Positions 45,001 through 60,797 of a DNA stretch of 64,000 nucleotides are shown here, one piece after another (within the stretch, counting starts at the first letter, position 1; the number at the start of each line of letters is the position of its first letter). The stretch is from Rhynchopus sp. YZ270_cl-10 (lineage: Eukaryota > Euglenozoa > Diplonemea > Diplonemida > Diplonemidae). The notes under the pieces were generated by a model, which worked only from the letters and a program-made list of their open reading frames with translations, ran no database searches and had not been told where the DNA came from. The position numbers and the translations under genes were made by a program. Location: contig OZ037900.1 of the NCBI GenBank assembly GCA_964035575.1, positions 1,116,001 through 1,180,000 on the forward strand. The letters run 5' to 3'.

Positions 45001-48000
45001 TACACCCGAATACCAGGCCGTATTTTCAAAAAGTTGATAATCCCAGTATATGGTATGGCCCTGTGGTACGAAATTTTTGGCCGAAAAAATCGACCAAAAA
45101 ATCGTCATTTTTGGGGGTCACGGTGACAAAAAGTTGCATTTTTTCACGAAAAATGGTCGGAATGTGACTTGAATGGGCTCTAATGGGTATATTATGCACA
45201 TAACATACCTAAATTATGTCGATATTTCACCGGCGGAGCCGAAAAAATCGATTTTCAGGGTGTGCAAAACTGTAAAAATGACGAAAATCGGAAAAATGAC
45301 GATTTTTTGGTGAAAATATTTTTCACAGAAAATCGAATTTTACTATTAAGATTGGCTTTGGGCATGACCCAGTAAGGTTACTATGGGCCCCATGGGACAT
45401 ATACACCCGAATACCAGGCCGTATTTTCAAAAAGTTGATAATCCCAGTATATGGTATGGCCCTGTGGTACGAAATTTTTGGCCGAAAAAATCGACCAAAA
45501 AATCGTCATTTTTGGGGGTCACGGTGACAAAAAGTTGCATTTTTTCACGAAAAATGGTCGGAATGTGACTTGAATGGGCTCTAATGGGTATATTATGCAC
45601 ATAACATACCTAAATTATGTCGATATTTCACCGGCGGAGCCGAAAAAATCGATTTTCAGGGTGTGCAAAACTGTAAAAATGACGAAAATCGGAAAAATGA
45701 CGATTTTTTGGTGAAAATATTTTTCACAGAAAATCGAATTTTACTATTAAGATTGGCTTTGGGCATGACCCAGTAAGGTTACTATGGGCCCCATGGGACA
45801 TATACACCCGAATACCAGGCCGTATTTTCAAAAAGTTGATAATCCCAGTATATGGTATGGCCCTGTGGTACGAAATTTTTGGCCGAAAAAATCGACCAAA
45901 AAATCGTCATTTTTGGGGGTCACGGTGACAAAAAGTTGCATTTTTTCACGAAAAATGGTCGGAATGTGACTTGAATGGGCTCTAATGGGTATATTATGCA
46001 CATAACATACCTAAATTATGTCGATATTTCACCGGCGGAGCCGAAAAAATCGATTTTCAGGGTGTGCAAAACTGTAAAAATGACGAAAATCGGAAAAATG
46101 ACGATTTTTTGGTGAAAATATTTTTCACAGAAAATCGAATTTTACTATTAAGATTGGCTTTGGGCATGACCCAGTAAGGTTACTATGGGCCCCATGGGAC
46201 ATATACACCCGAATACCAGGCCGTATTTTCAAAAAGTTGATAATCCCAGTATATGGTATGGCCCTGTGGTACGAAATTTTTGGCCGAAAAAATCGACCAA
46301 AAAATCGTCATTTTTGGGGGTCACGGTGACAAAAAGTTGCATTTTTTCACGAAAAATGGTCGGAATGTGACTTGAATGGGCTCTAATGGGTATATTATGC
46401 ACATAACATACCTAAATTATGTCGATATTTCACCGGCGGAGCCGAAAAAATCGATTTTCAGGGTGTGCAAAACTGTAAAAATGACGAAAATCGGAAAAAT
46501 GACGATTTTTTGGTGAAAATATTTTTCACAGAAAATCGAATTTTACTATTAAGATTGGCTTTGGGCATGACCCAGTAAGGTTACTATGGGCCCCATGGGA
46601 CATATACACCCGAATACCAGGCCGTATTTTCAAAAAGTTGATAATCCCAGTATATGGTATGGCCCTGTGGTACGAAATTTTTGGCCGAAAAAATCGACCA
46701 AAAAATCGTCATTTTTGGGGGTCACGGTGACAAAAAGTTGCATTTTTTCACGAAAAATGGTCGGAATGTGACTTGAATGGGCTCTAATGGGTATATTATG
46801 CACATAACATACCTAAATTATGTCGATATTTCACCGGCGGAGCCGAAAAAATCGATTTTCAGGGTGTGCAAAACTGTAAAAATGACGAAAATCGGAAAAA
46901 TGACGATTTTTTGGTGAAAATATTTTTCACAGAAAATCGAATTTTACTATTAAGATTGGCTTTGGGCATGACCCAGTAAGGTTACTATGGGCCCCATGGG
47001 ACATATACACCCGAATACCAGGCCGTATTTTCAAAAAGTTGATAATCCCAGTATATGGTATGGCCCTGTGGTACGAAATTTTTGGCCGAAAAAATCGACC
47101 AAAAAATCGTCATTTTTGGGGGTCACGGTGACAAAAAGTTGCATTTTTTCACGAAAAATGGTCGGAATGTGACTTGAATGGGCTCTAATGGGTATATTAT
47201 GCACATAACATACCTAAATTATGTCGATATTTCACCGGCGGAGCCGAAAAAATCGATTTTCAGGGTGTGCAAAACTGTAAAAATGACGAAAATCGGAAAA
47301 ATGACGATTTTTTGGTGAAAATATTTTTCACAGAAAATCGAATTTTACTATTAAGATTGGCTTTGGGCATGACCCAGTAAGGTTACTATGGGCCCCATGG
47401 GACATATACACCCGAATACCAGGCCGTATTTTCAAAAAGTTGATAATCCCAGTATATGGTATGGCCCTGTGGTACGAAATTTTTGGCCGAAAAAATCGAC
47501 CAAAAAATCGTCATTTTTGGGGGTCACGGTGACAAAAAGTTGCATTTTTTCACGAAAAATGGTCGGAATGTGACTTGAATGGGCTCTAATGGGTATATTA
47601 TGCACATAACATACCTAAATTATGTCGATATTTCACCGGCGGAGCCGAAAAAATCGATTTTCAGGGTGTGCAAAACTGTAAAAATGACGAAAATCGGAAA
47701 AATGACGATTTTTTGGTGAAAATATTTTTCACAGAAAATCGAATTTTACTATTAAGATTGGCTTTGGGCATGACCCAGTAAGGTTACTATGGGCCCCATG
47801 GGACATATACACCCGAATACCAGGCCGTATTTTCAAAAAGTTGATAATCCCAGTATATGGTATGGCCCTGTGGTACGAAATTTTTGGCCGAAAAAATCGA
47901 CCAAAAAATCGTCATTTTTGGGGGTCACGGTGACAAAAAGTTGCATTTTTTCACGAAAAATGGTCGGAATGTGACTTGAATGGGCTCTAATGGGTATATT

Positions 48001-51000
48001 ATGCACATAACATACCTAAATTATGTCGATATTTCACCGGCGGAGCCGAAAAAATCGATTTTCAGGGTGTGCAAAACTGTAAAAATGACGAAAATCGGAA
48101 AAATGACGATTTTTTGGTGAAAATATTTTTCACAGAAAATCGAATTTTACTATTAAGATTGGCTTTGGGCATGACCCAGTAAGGTTACTATGGGCCCCAT
48201 GGGACATATACACCCGAATACCAGGCCGTATTTTCAAAAAGTTGATAATCCCAGTATATGGTATGGCCCTGTGGTACGAAATTTTTGGCCGAAAAAATCG
48301 ACCAAAAAATCGTCATTTTTGGGGGTCACGGTGACAAAAAGTTGCATTTTTTCACGAAAAATGGTCGGAATGTGACTTGAATGGGCTCTAATGGGTATAT
48401 TATGCACATAACATACCTAAATTATGTCGATATTTCACCGGCGGAGCCGAAAAAATCGATTTTCAGGGTGTGCAAAACTGTAAAAATGACGAAAATCGGA
48501 AAAATGACGATTTTTTGGTGAAAATATTTTTCACAGAAAATCGAATTTTACTATTAAGATTGGCTTTGGGCATGACCCAGTAAGGTTACTATGGGCCCCA
48601 TGGGACATATACACCCGAATACCAGGCCGTATTTTCAAAAAGTTGATAATCCCAGTATATGGTATGGCCCTGTGGTACGAAATTTTTGGCCGAAAAAATC
48701 GACCAAAAAATCGTCATTTTTGGGGGTCACGGTGACAAAAAGTTGCATTTTTTCACGAAAAATGGTCGGAATGTGACTTGAATGGGCTCTAATGGGTATA
48801 TTATGCACATAACATACCTAAATTATGTCGATATTTCACCGGCGGAGCCGAAAAAATCGATTTTCAGGGTGTGCAAAACTGTAAAAATGACGAAAATCGG
48901 AAAAATGACGATTTTTTGGTGAAAATATTTTTCACAGAAAATCGAATTTTACTATTAAGATTGGCTTTGGGCATGACCCAGTAAGGTTACTATGGGCCCC
49001 ATGGGACATATACACCCGAATACCAGGCCGTATTTTCAAAAAGTTGATAATCCCAGTATATGGTATGGCCCTGTGGTACGAAATTTTTGGCCGAAAAAAT
49101 CGACCAAAAAATCGTCATTTTTGGGGGTCACGGTGACAAAAAGTTGCATTTTTTCACGAAAAATGGTCGGAATGTGACTTGAATGGGCTCTAATGGGTAT
49201 ATTATGCACATAACATACCTAAATTATGTCGATATTTCACCGGCGGAGCCGAAAAAATCGATTTTCAGGGTGTGCAAAACTGTAAAAATGACGAAAATCG
49301 GAAAAATGACGATTTTTTGGTGAAAATATTTTTCACAGAAAATCGAATTTTACTATTAAGATTGGCTTTGGGCATGACCCAGTAAGGTTACTATGGGCCC
49401 CATGGGACATATACACCCGAATACCAGGCCGTATTTTCAAAAAGTTGATAATCCCAGTATATGGTATGGCCCTGTGGTACGAAATTTTTGGCCGAAAAAA
49501 TCGACCAAAAAATCGTCATTTTTGGGGGTCACGGTGACAAAAAGTTGCATTTTTTCACGAAAAATGGTCGGAATGTGACTTGAATGGGCTCTAATGGGTA
49601 TATTATGCACATAACATACCTAAATTATGTCGATATTTCACCGGCGGAGCCGAAAAAATCGATTTTCAGGGTGTGCAAAACTGTAAAAATGACGAAAATC
49701 GGAAAAATGACGATTTTTTGGTGAAAATATTTTTCACAGAAAATCGAATTTTACTATTAAGATTGGCTTTGGGCATGACCCAGTAAGGTTACTATGGGCC
49801 CCATGGGACATATACACCCGAATACCAGGCCGTATTTTCAAAAAGTTGATAATCCCAGTATATGGTATGGCCCTGTGGTACGAAATTTTTGGCCGAAAAA
49901 ATCGACCAAAAAATCGTCATTTTTGGGGGTCACGGTGACAAAAAGTTGCATTTTTTCACGAAAAATGGTCGGAATGTGACTTGAATGGGCTCTAATGGGT
50001 ATATTATGCACATAACATACCTAAATTATGTCGATATTTCACCGGCGGAGCCGAAAAAATCGATTTTCAGGGTGTGCAAAACTGTAAAAATGACGAAAAT
50101 CGGAAAAATGACGATTTTTTGGTGAAAATATTTTTCACAGAAAATCGAATTTTACTATTAAGATTGGCTTTGGGCATGACCCAGTAAGGTTACTATGGGC
50201 CCCATGGGACATATACACCCGAATACCAGGCCGTATTTTCAAAAAGTTGATAATCCCAGTATATGGTATGGCCCTGTGGTACGAAATTTTTGGCCGAAAA
50301 AATCGACCAAAAAATCGTCATTTTTGGGGGTCACGGTGACAAAAAGTTGCATTTTTTCACGAAAAATGGTCGGAATGTGACTTGAATGGGCTCTAATGGG
50401 TATATTATGCACATAACATACCTAAATTATGTCGATATTTCACCGGCGGAGCCGAAAAAATCGATTTTCAGGGTGTGCAAAACTGTAAAAATGACGAAAA
50501 TCGGAAAAATGACGATTTTTTGGTGAAAATATTTTTCACAGAAAATCGAATTTTACTATTAAGATTGGCTTTGGGCATGACCCAGTAAGGTTACTATGGG
50601 CCCCATGGGACATATACACCCGAATACCAGGCCGTATTTTCAAAAAGTTGATAATCCCAGTATATGGTATGGCCCTGTGGTACGAAATTTTTGGCCGAAA
50701 AAATCGACCAAAAAATCGTCATTTTTGGGGGTCACGGTGACAAAAAGTTGCATTTTTTCACGAAAAATGGTCGGAATGTGACTTGAATGGGCTCTAATGG
50801 GTATATTATGCACATAACATACCTAAATTATGTCGATATTTCACCGGCGGAGCCGAAAAAATCGATTTTCAGGGTGTGCAAAACTGTAAAAATGACGAAA
50901 ATCGGAAAAATGACGATTTTTTGGTGAAAATATTTTTCACAGAAAATCGAATTTTACTATTAAGATTGGCTTTGGGCATGACCCAGTAAGGTTACTATGG

Positions 51001-54000
51001 GCCCCATGGGACATATACACCCGAATACCAGGCCGTATTTTCAAAAAGTTGATAATCCCAGTATATGGTATGGCCCTGTGGTACGAAATTTTTGGCCGAA
51101 AAAATCGACCAAAAAATCGTCATTTTTGGGGGTCACGGTGACAAAAAGTTGCATTTTTTCACGAAAAATGGTCGGAATGTGACTTGAATGGGCTCTAATG
51201 GGTATATTATGCACATAACATACCTAAATTATGTCGATATTTCACCGGCGGAGCCGAAAAAATCGATTTTCAGGGTGTGCAAAACTGTAAAAATGACGAA
51301 AATCGGAAAAATGACGATTTTTTGGTGAAAATATTTTTCACAGAAAATCGAATTTTACTATTAAGATTGGCTTTGGGCATGACCCAGTAAGGTTACTATG
51401 GGCCCCATGGGACATATACACCCGAATACCAGGCCGTATTTTCAAAAAGTTGATAATCCCAGTATATGGTATGGCCCTGTGGTACGAAATTTTTGGCCGA
51501 AAAAATCGACCAAAAAATCGTCATTTTTGGGGGTCACGGTGACAAAAAGTTGCATTTTTTCACGAAAAATGGTCGGAATGTGACTTGAATGGGCTCTAAT
51601 GGGTATATTATGCACATAACATACCTAAATTATGTCGATATTTCACCGGCGGAGCCGAAAAAATCGATTTTCAGGGTGTGCAAAACTGTAAAAATGACGA
51701 AAATCGGAAAAATGACGATTTTTTGGTGAAAATATTTTTCACAGAAAATCGAATTTTACTATTAAGATTGGCTTTGGGCATGACCCAGTAAGGTTACTAT
51801 GGGCCCCATGGGACATATACACCCGAATACCAGGCCGTATTTTCAAAAAGTTGATAATCCCAGTATATGGTATGGCCCTGTGGTACGAAATTTTTGGCCG
51901 AAAAAATCGACCAAAAAATCGTCATTTTTGGGGGTCACGGTGACAAAAAGTTGCATTTTTTCACGAAAAATGGTCGGAATGTGACTTGAATGGGCTCTAA
52001 TGGGTATATTATGCACATAACATACCTAAATTATGTCGATATTTCACCGGCGGAGCCGAAAAAATCGATTTTCAGGGTGTGCAAAACTGTAAAAATGACG
52101 AAAATCGGAAAAATGACGATTTTTTGGTGAAAATATTTTTCACAGAAAATCGAATTTTACTATTAAGATTGGCTTTGGGCATGACCCAGTAAGGTTACTA
52201 TGGGCCCCATGGGACATATACACCCGAATACCAGGCCGTATTTTCAAAAAGTTGATAATCCCAGTATATGGTATGGCCCTGTGGTACGAAATTTTTGGCC
52301 GAAAAAATCGACCAAAAAATCGTCATTTTTGGGGGTCACGGTGACAAAAAGTTGCATTTTTTCACGAAAAATGGTCGGAATGTGACTTGAATGGGCTCTA
52401 ATGGGTATATTATGCACATAACATACCTAAATTATGTCGATATTTCACCGGCGGAGCCGAAAAAATCGATTTTCAGGGTGTGCAAAACTGTAAAAATGAC
52501 GAAAATCGGAAAAATGACGATTTTTTGGTGAAAATATTTTTCACAGAAAATCGAATTTTACTATTAAGATTGGCTTTGGGCATGACCCAGTAAGGTTACT
52601 ATGGGCCCCATGGGACATATACACCCGAATACCAGGCCGTATTTTCAAAAAGTTGATAATCCCAGTATATGGTATGGCCCTGTGGTACGAAATTTTTGGC
52701 CGAAAAAATCGACCAAAAAATCGTCATTTTTGGGGGTCACGGTGACAAAAAGTTGCATTTTTTCACGAAAAATGGTCGGAATGTGACTTGAATGGGCTCT
52801 AATGGGTATATTATGCACATAACATACCTAAATTATGTCGATATTTCACCGGCGGAGCCGAAAAAATCGATTTTCAGGGTGTGCAAAACTGTAAAAATGA
52901 CGAAAATCGGAAAAATGACGATTTTTTGGTGAAAATATTTTTCACAGAAAATCGAATTTTACTATTAAGATTGGCTTTGGGCATGACCCAGTAAGGTTAC
53001 TATGGGCCCCATGGGACATATACACCCGAATACCAGGCCGTATTTTCAAAAAGTTGATAATCCCAGTATATGGTATGGCCCTGTGGTACGAAATTTTTGG
53101 CCGAAAAAATCGACCAAAAAATCGTCATTTTTGGGGGTCACGGTGACAAAAAGTTGCATTTTTTCACGAAAAATGGTCGGAATGTGACTTGAATGGGCTC
53201 TAATGGGTATATTATGCACATAACATACCTAAATTATGTCGATATTTCACCGGCGGAGCCGAAAAAATCGATTTTCAGGGTGTGCAAAACTGTAAAAATG
53301 ACGAAAATCGGAAAAATGACGATTTTTTGGTGAAAATATTTTTCACAGAAAATCGAATTTTACTATTAAGATTGGCTTTGGGCATGACCCAGTAAGGTTA
53401 CTATGGGCCCCATGGGACATATACACCCGAATACCAGGCCGTATTTTCAAAAAGTTGATAATCCCAGTATATGGTATGGCCCTGTGGTACGAAATTTTTG
53501 GCCGAAAAAATCGACCAAAAAATCGTCATTTTTGGGGGTCACGGTGACAAAAAGTTGCATTTTTTCACGAAAAATGGTCGGAATGTGACTTGAATGGGCT
53601 CTAATGGGTATATTATGCACATAACATACCTAAATTATGTCGATATTTCACCGGCGGAGCCGAAAAAATCGATTTTCAGGGTGTGCAAAACTGTAAAAAT
53701 GACGAAAATCGGAAAAATGACGATTTTTTGGTGAAAATATTTTTCACAGAAAATCGAATTTTACTATTAAGATTGGCTTTGGGCATGACCCAGTAAGGTT
53801 ACTATGGGCCCCATGGGACATATACACCCGAATACCAGGCCGTATTTTCAAAAAGTTGATAATCCCAGTATATGGTATGGCCCTGTGGTACGAAATTTTT
53901 GGCCGAAAAAATCGACCAAAAAATCGTCATTTTTGGGGGTCACGGTGACAAAAAGTTGCATTTTTTCACGAAAAATGGTCGGAATGTGACTTGAATGGGC

Positions 54001-57000
54001 TCTAATGGGTATATTATGCACATAACATACCTAAATTATGTCGATATTTCACCGGCGGAGCCGAAAAAATCGATTTTCAGGGTGTGCAAAACTGTAAAAA
54101 TGACGAAAATCGGAAAAATGACGATTTTTTGGTGAAAATATTTTTCACAGAAAATCGAATTTTACTATTAAGATTGGCTTTGGGCATGACCCAGTAAGGT
54201 TACTATGGGCCCCATGGGACATATACACCCGAATACCAGGCCGTATTTTCAAAAAGTTGATAATCCCAGTATATGGTATGGCCCTGTGGTACGAAATTTT
54301 TGGCCGAAAAAATCGACCAAAAAATCGTCATTTTTGGGGGTCACGGTGACAAAAAGTTGCATTTTTTCACGAAAAATGGTCGGAATGTGACTTGAATGGG
54401 CTCTAATGGGTATATTATGCACATAACATACCTAAATTATGTCGATATTTCACCGGCGGAGCCGAAAAAATCGATTTTCAGGGTGTGCAAAACTGTAAAA
54501 ATGACGAAAATCGGAAAAATGACGATTTTTTGGTGAAAATATTTTTCACAGAAAATCGAATTTTACTATTAAGATTGGCTTTGGGCATGACCCAGTAAGG
54601 TTACTATGGGCCCCATGGGACATATACACCCGAATACCAGGCCGTATTTTCAAAAAGTTGATAATCCCAGTATATGGTATGGCCCTGTGGTACGAAATTT
54701 TTGGCCGAAAAAATCGACCAAAAAATCGTCATTTTTGGGGGTCACGGTGACAAAAAGTTGCATTTTTTCACGAAAAATGGTCGGAATGTGACTTGAATGG
54801 GCTCTAATGGGTATATTATGCACATAACATACCTAAATTATGTCGATATTTCACCGGCGGAGCCGAAAAAATCGATTTTCAGGGTGTGCAAAACTGTAAA
54901 AATGACGAAAATCGGAAAAATGACGATTTTTTGGTCAAAATATTTTTCACAGAAAATCGAATTTTACTATTAAGATTGGCTTTGGGCATGACCCAGTAAG
55001 GTTACTATGGGCCCCATGGGACATATACACCCGAATACCAGGCCGTATTTTCAAAAAGTTGATAATCCCAGTATATGGTATGGCCCTGTGGTACGAAATT
55101 TTTGGCCGAAAAAATCGACCAAAAAATCGTCATTTTTGGGGGTCACGGTGACAAAAAGTTGCATTTTTTCACGAAAAATGGTCGGAATGTGACTTGAATG
55201 GGCTCTAATGGGTATATTATGCACATAACATACCTAAATTATGTCGATATTTCACCGGCGGAGCCGAAAAAATCGATTTTCAGGGTGTGCAAAACTGTAA
55301 AAATGACGAAAATCGGAAAAATGACGATTTTTTGGTCAAAATATTTTTCACAGAAAATCGAATTTTACTATTAAGATTGGCTTTGGGCATGACCCAGTAA
55401 GGTTACTATGGGCCCCATGGGACATATACACCCGAATACCAGGCCGTATTTTCAAAAAGTTGATAATCCCAGTATATGGTATGGCCCTGTGGTACGAAAT
55501 TTTTGGCCGAAAAAATCGACCAAAAAATCGTCATTTTTGGGGGTCACGGTGACAAAAAGTTGCATTTTTTCACGAAAAATGGTCGGAATGTGACTTGAAT
55601 GGGCTCTAATGGGTATATTATGCACATAACATACCTAAATTATGTCGATATTTCACCGGCGGAGCCGAAAAAATCGATTTTCAGGGTGTGCAAAACTGTA
55701 AAAATGACGAAAATCGGAAAAATGACGATTTTTTGGTGAAAATATTTTTCACAGAAAATCGAATTTTACTATTAAGATTGGCTTTGGGCATGACCCAGTA
55801 AGGTTACTATGGGCCCCATGGGACATATACACCCGAATACCAGGCCGTATTTTCAAAAAGTTGATAATCCCAGTATATGGTATGGCCCTGTGGTACGAAA
55901 TTTTTGGCCGAAAAAATCGACCAAAAAATCGTCATTTTTGGGGGTCACGGTGACAAAAAGTTGCATTTTTTCACGAAAAATGGTCGGAATGTGACTTGAA
56001 TGGGCTCTAATGGGTATATTATGCACATAACATACCTAAATTATGTCGATATTTCACCGGCGGAGCCGAAAAAATCGATTTTCAGGGTGTGCAAAACTGT
56101 AAAAATGACGAAAATCGGAAAAATGACGATTTTTTGGTGAAAATATTTTTCACAGAAAATCGAATTTTACTATTAAGATTGGCTTTGGGCATGACCCAGT
56201 AAGGTTACTATGGGCCCCATGGGACATATACACCCGAATACCAGGCCGTATTTTCAAAAAGTTGATAATCCCAGTATATGGTATGGCCCTGTGGTACGAA
56301 ATTTTTGGCCGAAAAAATCGACCAAAAAATCGTCATTTTTGGGGGTCACGGTGACAAAAAGTTGCATTTTTTCACGAAAAATGGTCGGAATGTGACTTGA
56401 ATGGGCTCTAATGGGTATATTATGCACATAACATACCTAAATTATGTCGATATTTCACCGGCGGAGCCGAAAAAATCGATTTTCAGGGTGTGCAAAACTG
56501 TAAAAATGACGAAAATCGGAAAAATGACGATTTTTTGGTGAAAATATTTTTCACAGAAAATCGAATTTTACTATTAAGATTGGCTTTGGGCATGACCCAG
56601 TAAGGTTACTATGGGCCCCATGGGACATATACACCCGAATACCAGGCCGTATTTTCAAAAAGTTGATAATCCCAGTATATGGTATGGCCCTGTGGTACGA
56701 AATTTTTGGCCGAAAAAATCGACCAAAAAATCGTCATTTTTGGGGGTCACGGTGACAAAAAGTTGCATTTTTTCACGAAAAATGGTCGGAATGTGACTTG
56801 AATGGGCTCTAATGGGTATATTATGCACATAACATACCTAAATTATGTCGATATTTCACCGGCGGAGCCGAAAAAATCGATTTTCAGGGTGTGCAAAACT
56901 GTAAAAATGACGAAAATCGGAAAAATGACGATTTTTTGGTCAAAATATTTTTCACAGAAAATCGAATTTTACTATTAAGATTGGCTTTGGGCATGACCCA

Positions 57001-60000
57001 GTAAGGTTACTATGGGCCCCATGGGACATATACACCCGAATACCAGGCCGTATTTTCAAAAAGTTGATAATCCCAGTATATGGTATGGCCCTGTGGTACG
57101 AAATTTTTGGCCGAAAAAATCGACCAAAAAATCGTCATTTTTGGGGGTCACGGTGACAAAAAGTTGCATTTTTTCACGAAAAATGGTCGGAATGTGACTT
57201 GAATGGGCTCTAATGGGTATATTATGCACATAACATACCTAAATTATGTCGATATTTCACCGGCGGAGCCGAAAAAATCGATTTTCAGGGTGTGCAAAAC
57301 TGTAAAAATGACGAAAATCGGAAAAATGACGATTTTTTGGTGAAAATATTTTTCACAGAAAATCGAATTTTACTATTAAGATTGGCTTTGGGCATGACCC
57401 AGTAAGGTTACTATGGGCCCCATGGGACATATACACCCGAATACCAGGCCGTATTTTCAAAAAGTTGATAATCCCAGTATATGGTATGGCCCTGTGGTAC
57501 GAAATTTTTGGCCGAAAAAATCGACCAAAAAATCGTCATTTTTGGGGGTCACGGTGACAAAAAGTTGCATTTTTTCACGAAAAATGGTCGGAATGTGACT
57601 TGAATGGGCTCTAATGGGTATATTATGCACATAACATACCTAAATTATGTCGATATTTCACCGGCGGAGCCGAAAAAATCGATTTTCAGGGTGTGCAAAA
57701 CTGTAAAAATGACGAAAATCGGAAAAATGACGATTTTTTGGTGAAAATATTTTTCACAGAAAATCGAATTTTACTATTAAGATTGGCTTTGGGCATGACC
57801 CAGTAAGGTTACTATGGGCCCCATGGGACATATACACCCGAATACCAGGCCGTATTTTCAAAAAGTTGATAATCCCAGTATATGGTATGGCCCTGTGGTA
57901 CGAAATTTTTGGCCGAAAAAATCGACCAAAAAATCGTCATTTTTGGGGGTCACGGTGACAAAAAGTTGCATTTTTTCACGAAAAATGGTCGGAATGTGAC
58001 TTGAATGGGCTCTAATGGGTATATTATGCACATAACATACCTAAATTATGTCGATATTTCACCGGCGGAGCCGAAAAAATCGATTTTCAGGGTGTGCAAA
58101 ACTGTAAAAATGACGAAAATCGGAAAAATGACGATTTTTTGGTGAAAATATTTTTCACAGAAAATCGAATTTTACTATTAAGATTGGCTTTGGGCATGAC
58201 CCAGTAAGGTTACTATGGGCCCCATGGGACATATACACCCGAATACCAGGCCGTATTTTCAAAAAGTTGATAATCCCAGTATATGGTATGGCCCTGTGGT
58301 ACGAAATTTTTGGCCGAAAAAATCGACCAAAAAATCGTCATTTTTGGGGGTCACGGTGACAAAAAGTTGCATTTTTTCACGAAAAATGGTCGGAATGTGA
58401 CTTGAATGGGCTCTAATGGGTATATTATGCACATAACATACCTAAATTATGTCGATATTTCACCGGCGGAGCCGAAAAAATCGATTTTCAGGGTGTGCAA
58501 AACTGTAAAAATGACGAAAATCGGAAAAATGACGATTTTTTGGTGAAAATATTTTTCACAGAAAATCGAATTTTACTATTAAGATTGGCTTTGGGCATGA
58601 CCCAGTAAGGTTACTATGGGCCCCATGGGACATATACACCCGAATACCAGGCCGTATTTTCAAAAAGTTGATAATCCCAGTATATGGTATGGCCCTGTGG
58701 TACGAAATTTTTGGCCGAAAAAATCGACCAAAAAATCGTCATTTTTGGGGGTCACGGTGACAAAAAGTTGCATTTTTTCACGAAAAATGGTCGGAATGTG
58801 ACTTGAATGGGCTCTAATGGGTATATTATGCACATAACATACCTAAATTATGTCGATATTTCACCGGCGGAGCCGAAAAAATCGATTTTCAGGGTGTGCA
58901 AAACTGTAAAAATGACGAAAATCGGAAAAATGACGATTTTTTGGTGAAAATATTTTTCACAGAAAATCGAATTTTACTATTAAGATTGGCTTTGGGCATG
59001 ACCCAGTAAGGTTACTATGGGCCCCATGGGACATATACACCCGAATACCAGGCCGTATTTTCAAAAAGTTGATAATCCCAGTATATGGTATGGCCCTGTG
59101 GTACGAAATTTTTGGCCGAAAAAATCGACCAAAAAATCGTCATTTTTGGGGGTCACGGTGACAAAAAGTTGCATTTTTTCACGAAAAATGGTCGGAATGT
59201 GACTTGAATGGGCTCTAATGGGTATATTATGCACATAACATACCTAAATTATGTCGATATTTCACCGGCGGAGCCGAAAAAATCGATTTTCAGGGTGTGC
59301 AAAACTGTAAAAATGACGAAAATCGGAAAAATGACGATTTTTTGGTGAAAATATTTTTCACAGAAAATCGAATTTTACTATTAAGATTGGCTTTGGGCAT
59401 GACCCAGTAAGGTTACTATGGGCCCCATGGGACATATACACCCGAATACCAGGCCGTATTTTCAAAAAGTTGATAATCCCAGTATATGGTATGGCCCTGT
59501 GGTACGAAATTTTTGGCCGAAAAAATCGACCAAAAAATCGTCATTTTTGGGGGTCACGGTGACAAAAAGTTGCATTTTTTCACGAAAAATGGTCGGAATG
59601 TGACTTGAATGGGCTCTAATGGGTATATTATGCACATAACATACCTAAATTATGTCGATATTTCACCGGCGGAGCCGAAAAAATCGATTTTCAGGGTGTG
59701 CAAAACTGTAAAAATGACGAAAATCGGAAAAATGACGATTTTTTGGTCAAAATATTTTTCACAGAAAATCGAATTTTACTATTAAGATTGGCTTTGGGCA
59801 TGACCCAGTAAGGTTACTATGGGCCCCATGGGACATATACACCCGAATACCAGGCCGTATTTTCAAAAAGTTGATAATCCCAGTATATGGTATGGCCCTG
59901 TGGTACGAAATTTTTGGCCGAAAAAATCGACCAAAAAATCGTCATTTTTGGGGGTCACGGTGACAAAAAGTTGCATTTTTTCACGAAAAATGGTCGGAAT

Positions 60001-60797
60001 GTGACTTGAATGGGCTCTAATGGGTATATTATGCACATAACATACCTAAATTATGTCGATATTTCACCGGCGGAGCCGAAAAAATCGATTTTCAGGGTGT
60101 GCAAAACTGTAAAAATGACGAAAATCGGAAAAATGACGATTTTTTGGTCAAAATATTTTTCACAGAAAATCGAATTTTACTATTAAGATTGGCTTTGGGC
60201 ATGACCCAGTAAGGTTACTATGGGCCCCATGGGACATATACACCCGAATACCAGGCCGTATTTTCAAAAAGTTGATAATCCCAGTATATGGTATGGCCCT
60301 GTGGTACGAAATTTTTGGCCGAAAAAATCGACCAAAAAATCGTCATTTTTGGGGGTCACGGTGACAAAAAGTTGCATTTTTTCACGAAAAATGGTCGGAA
60401 TGTGACTTGAATGGGCTCTAATGGGTATATTATGCACATAACATACCTAAATTATGTCGATATTTCACCGGCGGAGCCGAAAAAATCGATTTTCAGGGTG
60501 TGCAAAACTGTAAAAATGACGAAAATCGGAAAAATGACGATTTTTTGGTGAAAATATTTTTCACAGAAAATCGAATTTTACTATTAAGATTGGCTTTGGG
60601 CATGACCCAGTAAGGTTACTATGGGCCCCATGGGACATATACACCCGAATACCAGGCCGTATTTTCAAAAAGTTGATAATCCCAGTATATGGTATGGCCC
60701 TGTGGTACGAAATTTTTGGCCGAAAAAATCGACCAAAAAATCGTCATTTTTGGGGGTCACGGTGACAAAAAGTTGCATTTTTTCACGAAAAATGGTC
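30003..60797 (+). repeat. 401-bp satellite array, about 76.8 units
   Basis: Exact 401-bp periodicity over 30.8 kb (unit n begins at 30003 + 401(n-1)). The last unit is cut after about 319 bp by a tRNA 3' fragment. The unit is AT-rich with a 20-bp inverted repeat (30054-30073 with 30256-30275 in unit 1) and a GGCGGAGCC mini-hairpin at the unit junction. Differences noticed were a G/C change at unit offset 71 (C in units 4, 7, 11, 12, 63, 64, 68, 75, 76) and a G-to-A change at offset 94 (units 15, 18). A 61-codon frame recurs in every unit but is not considered a gene. Confidence 0.97.
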
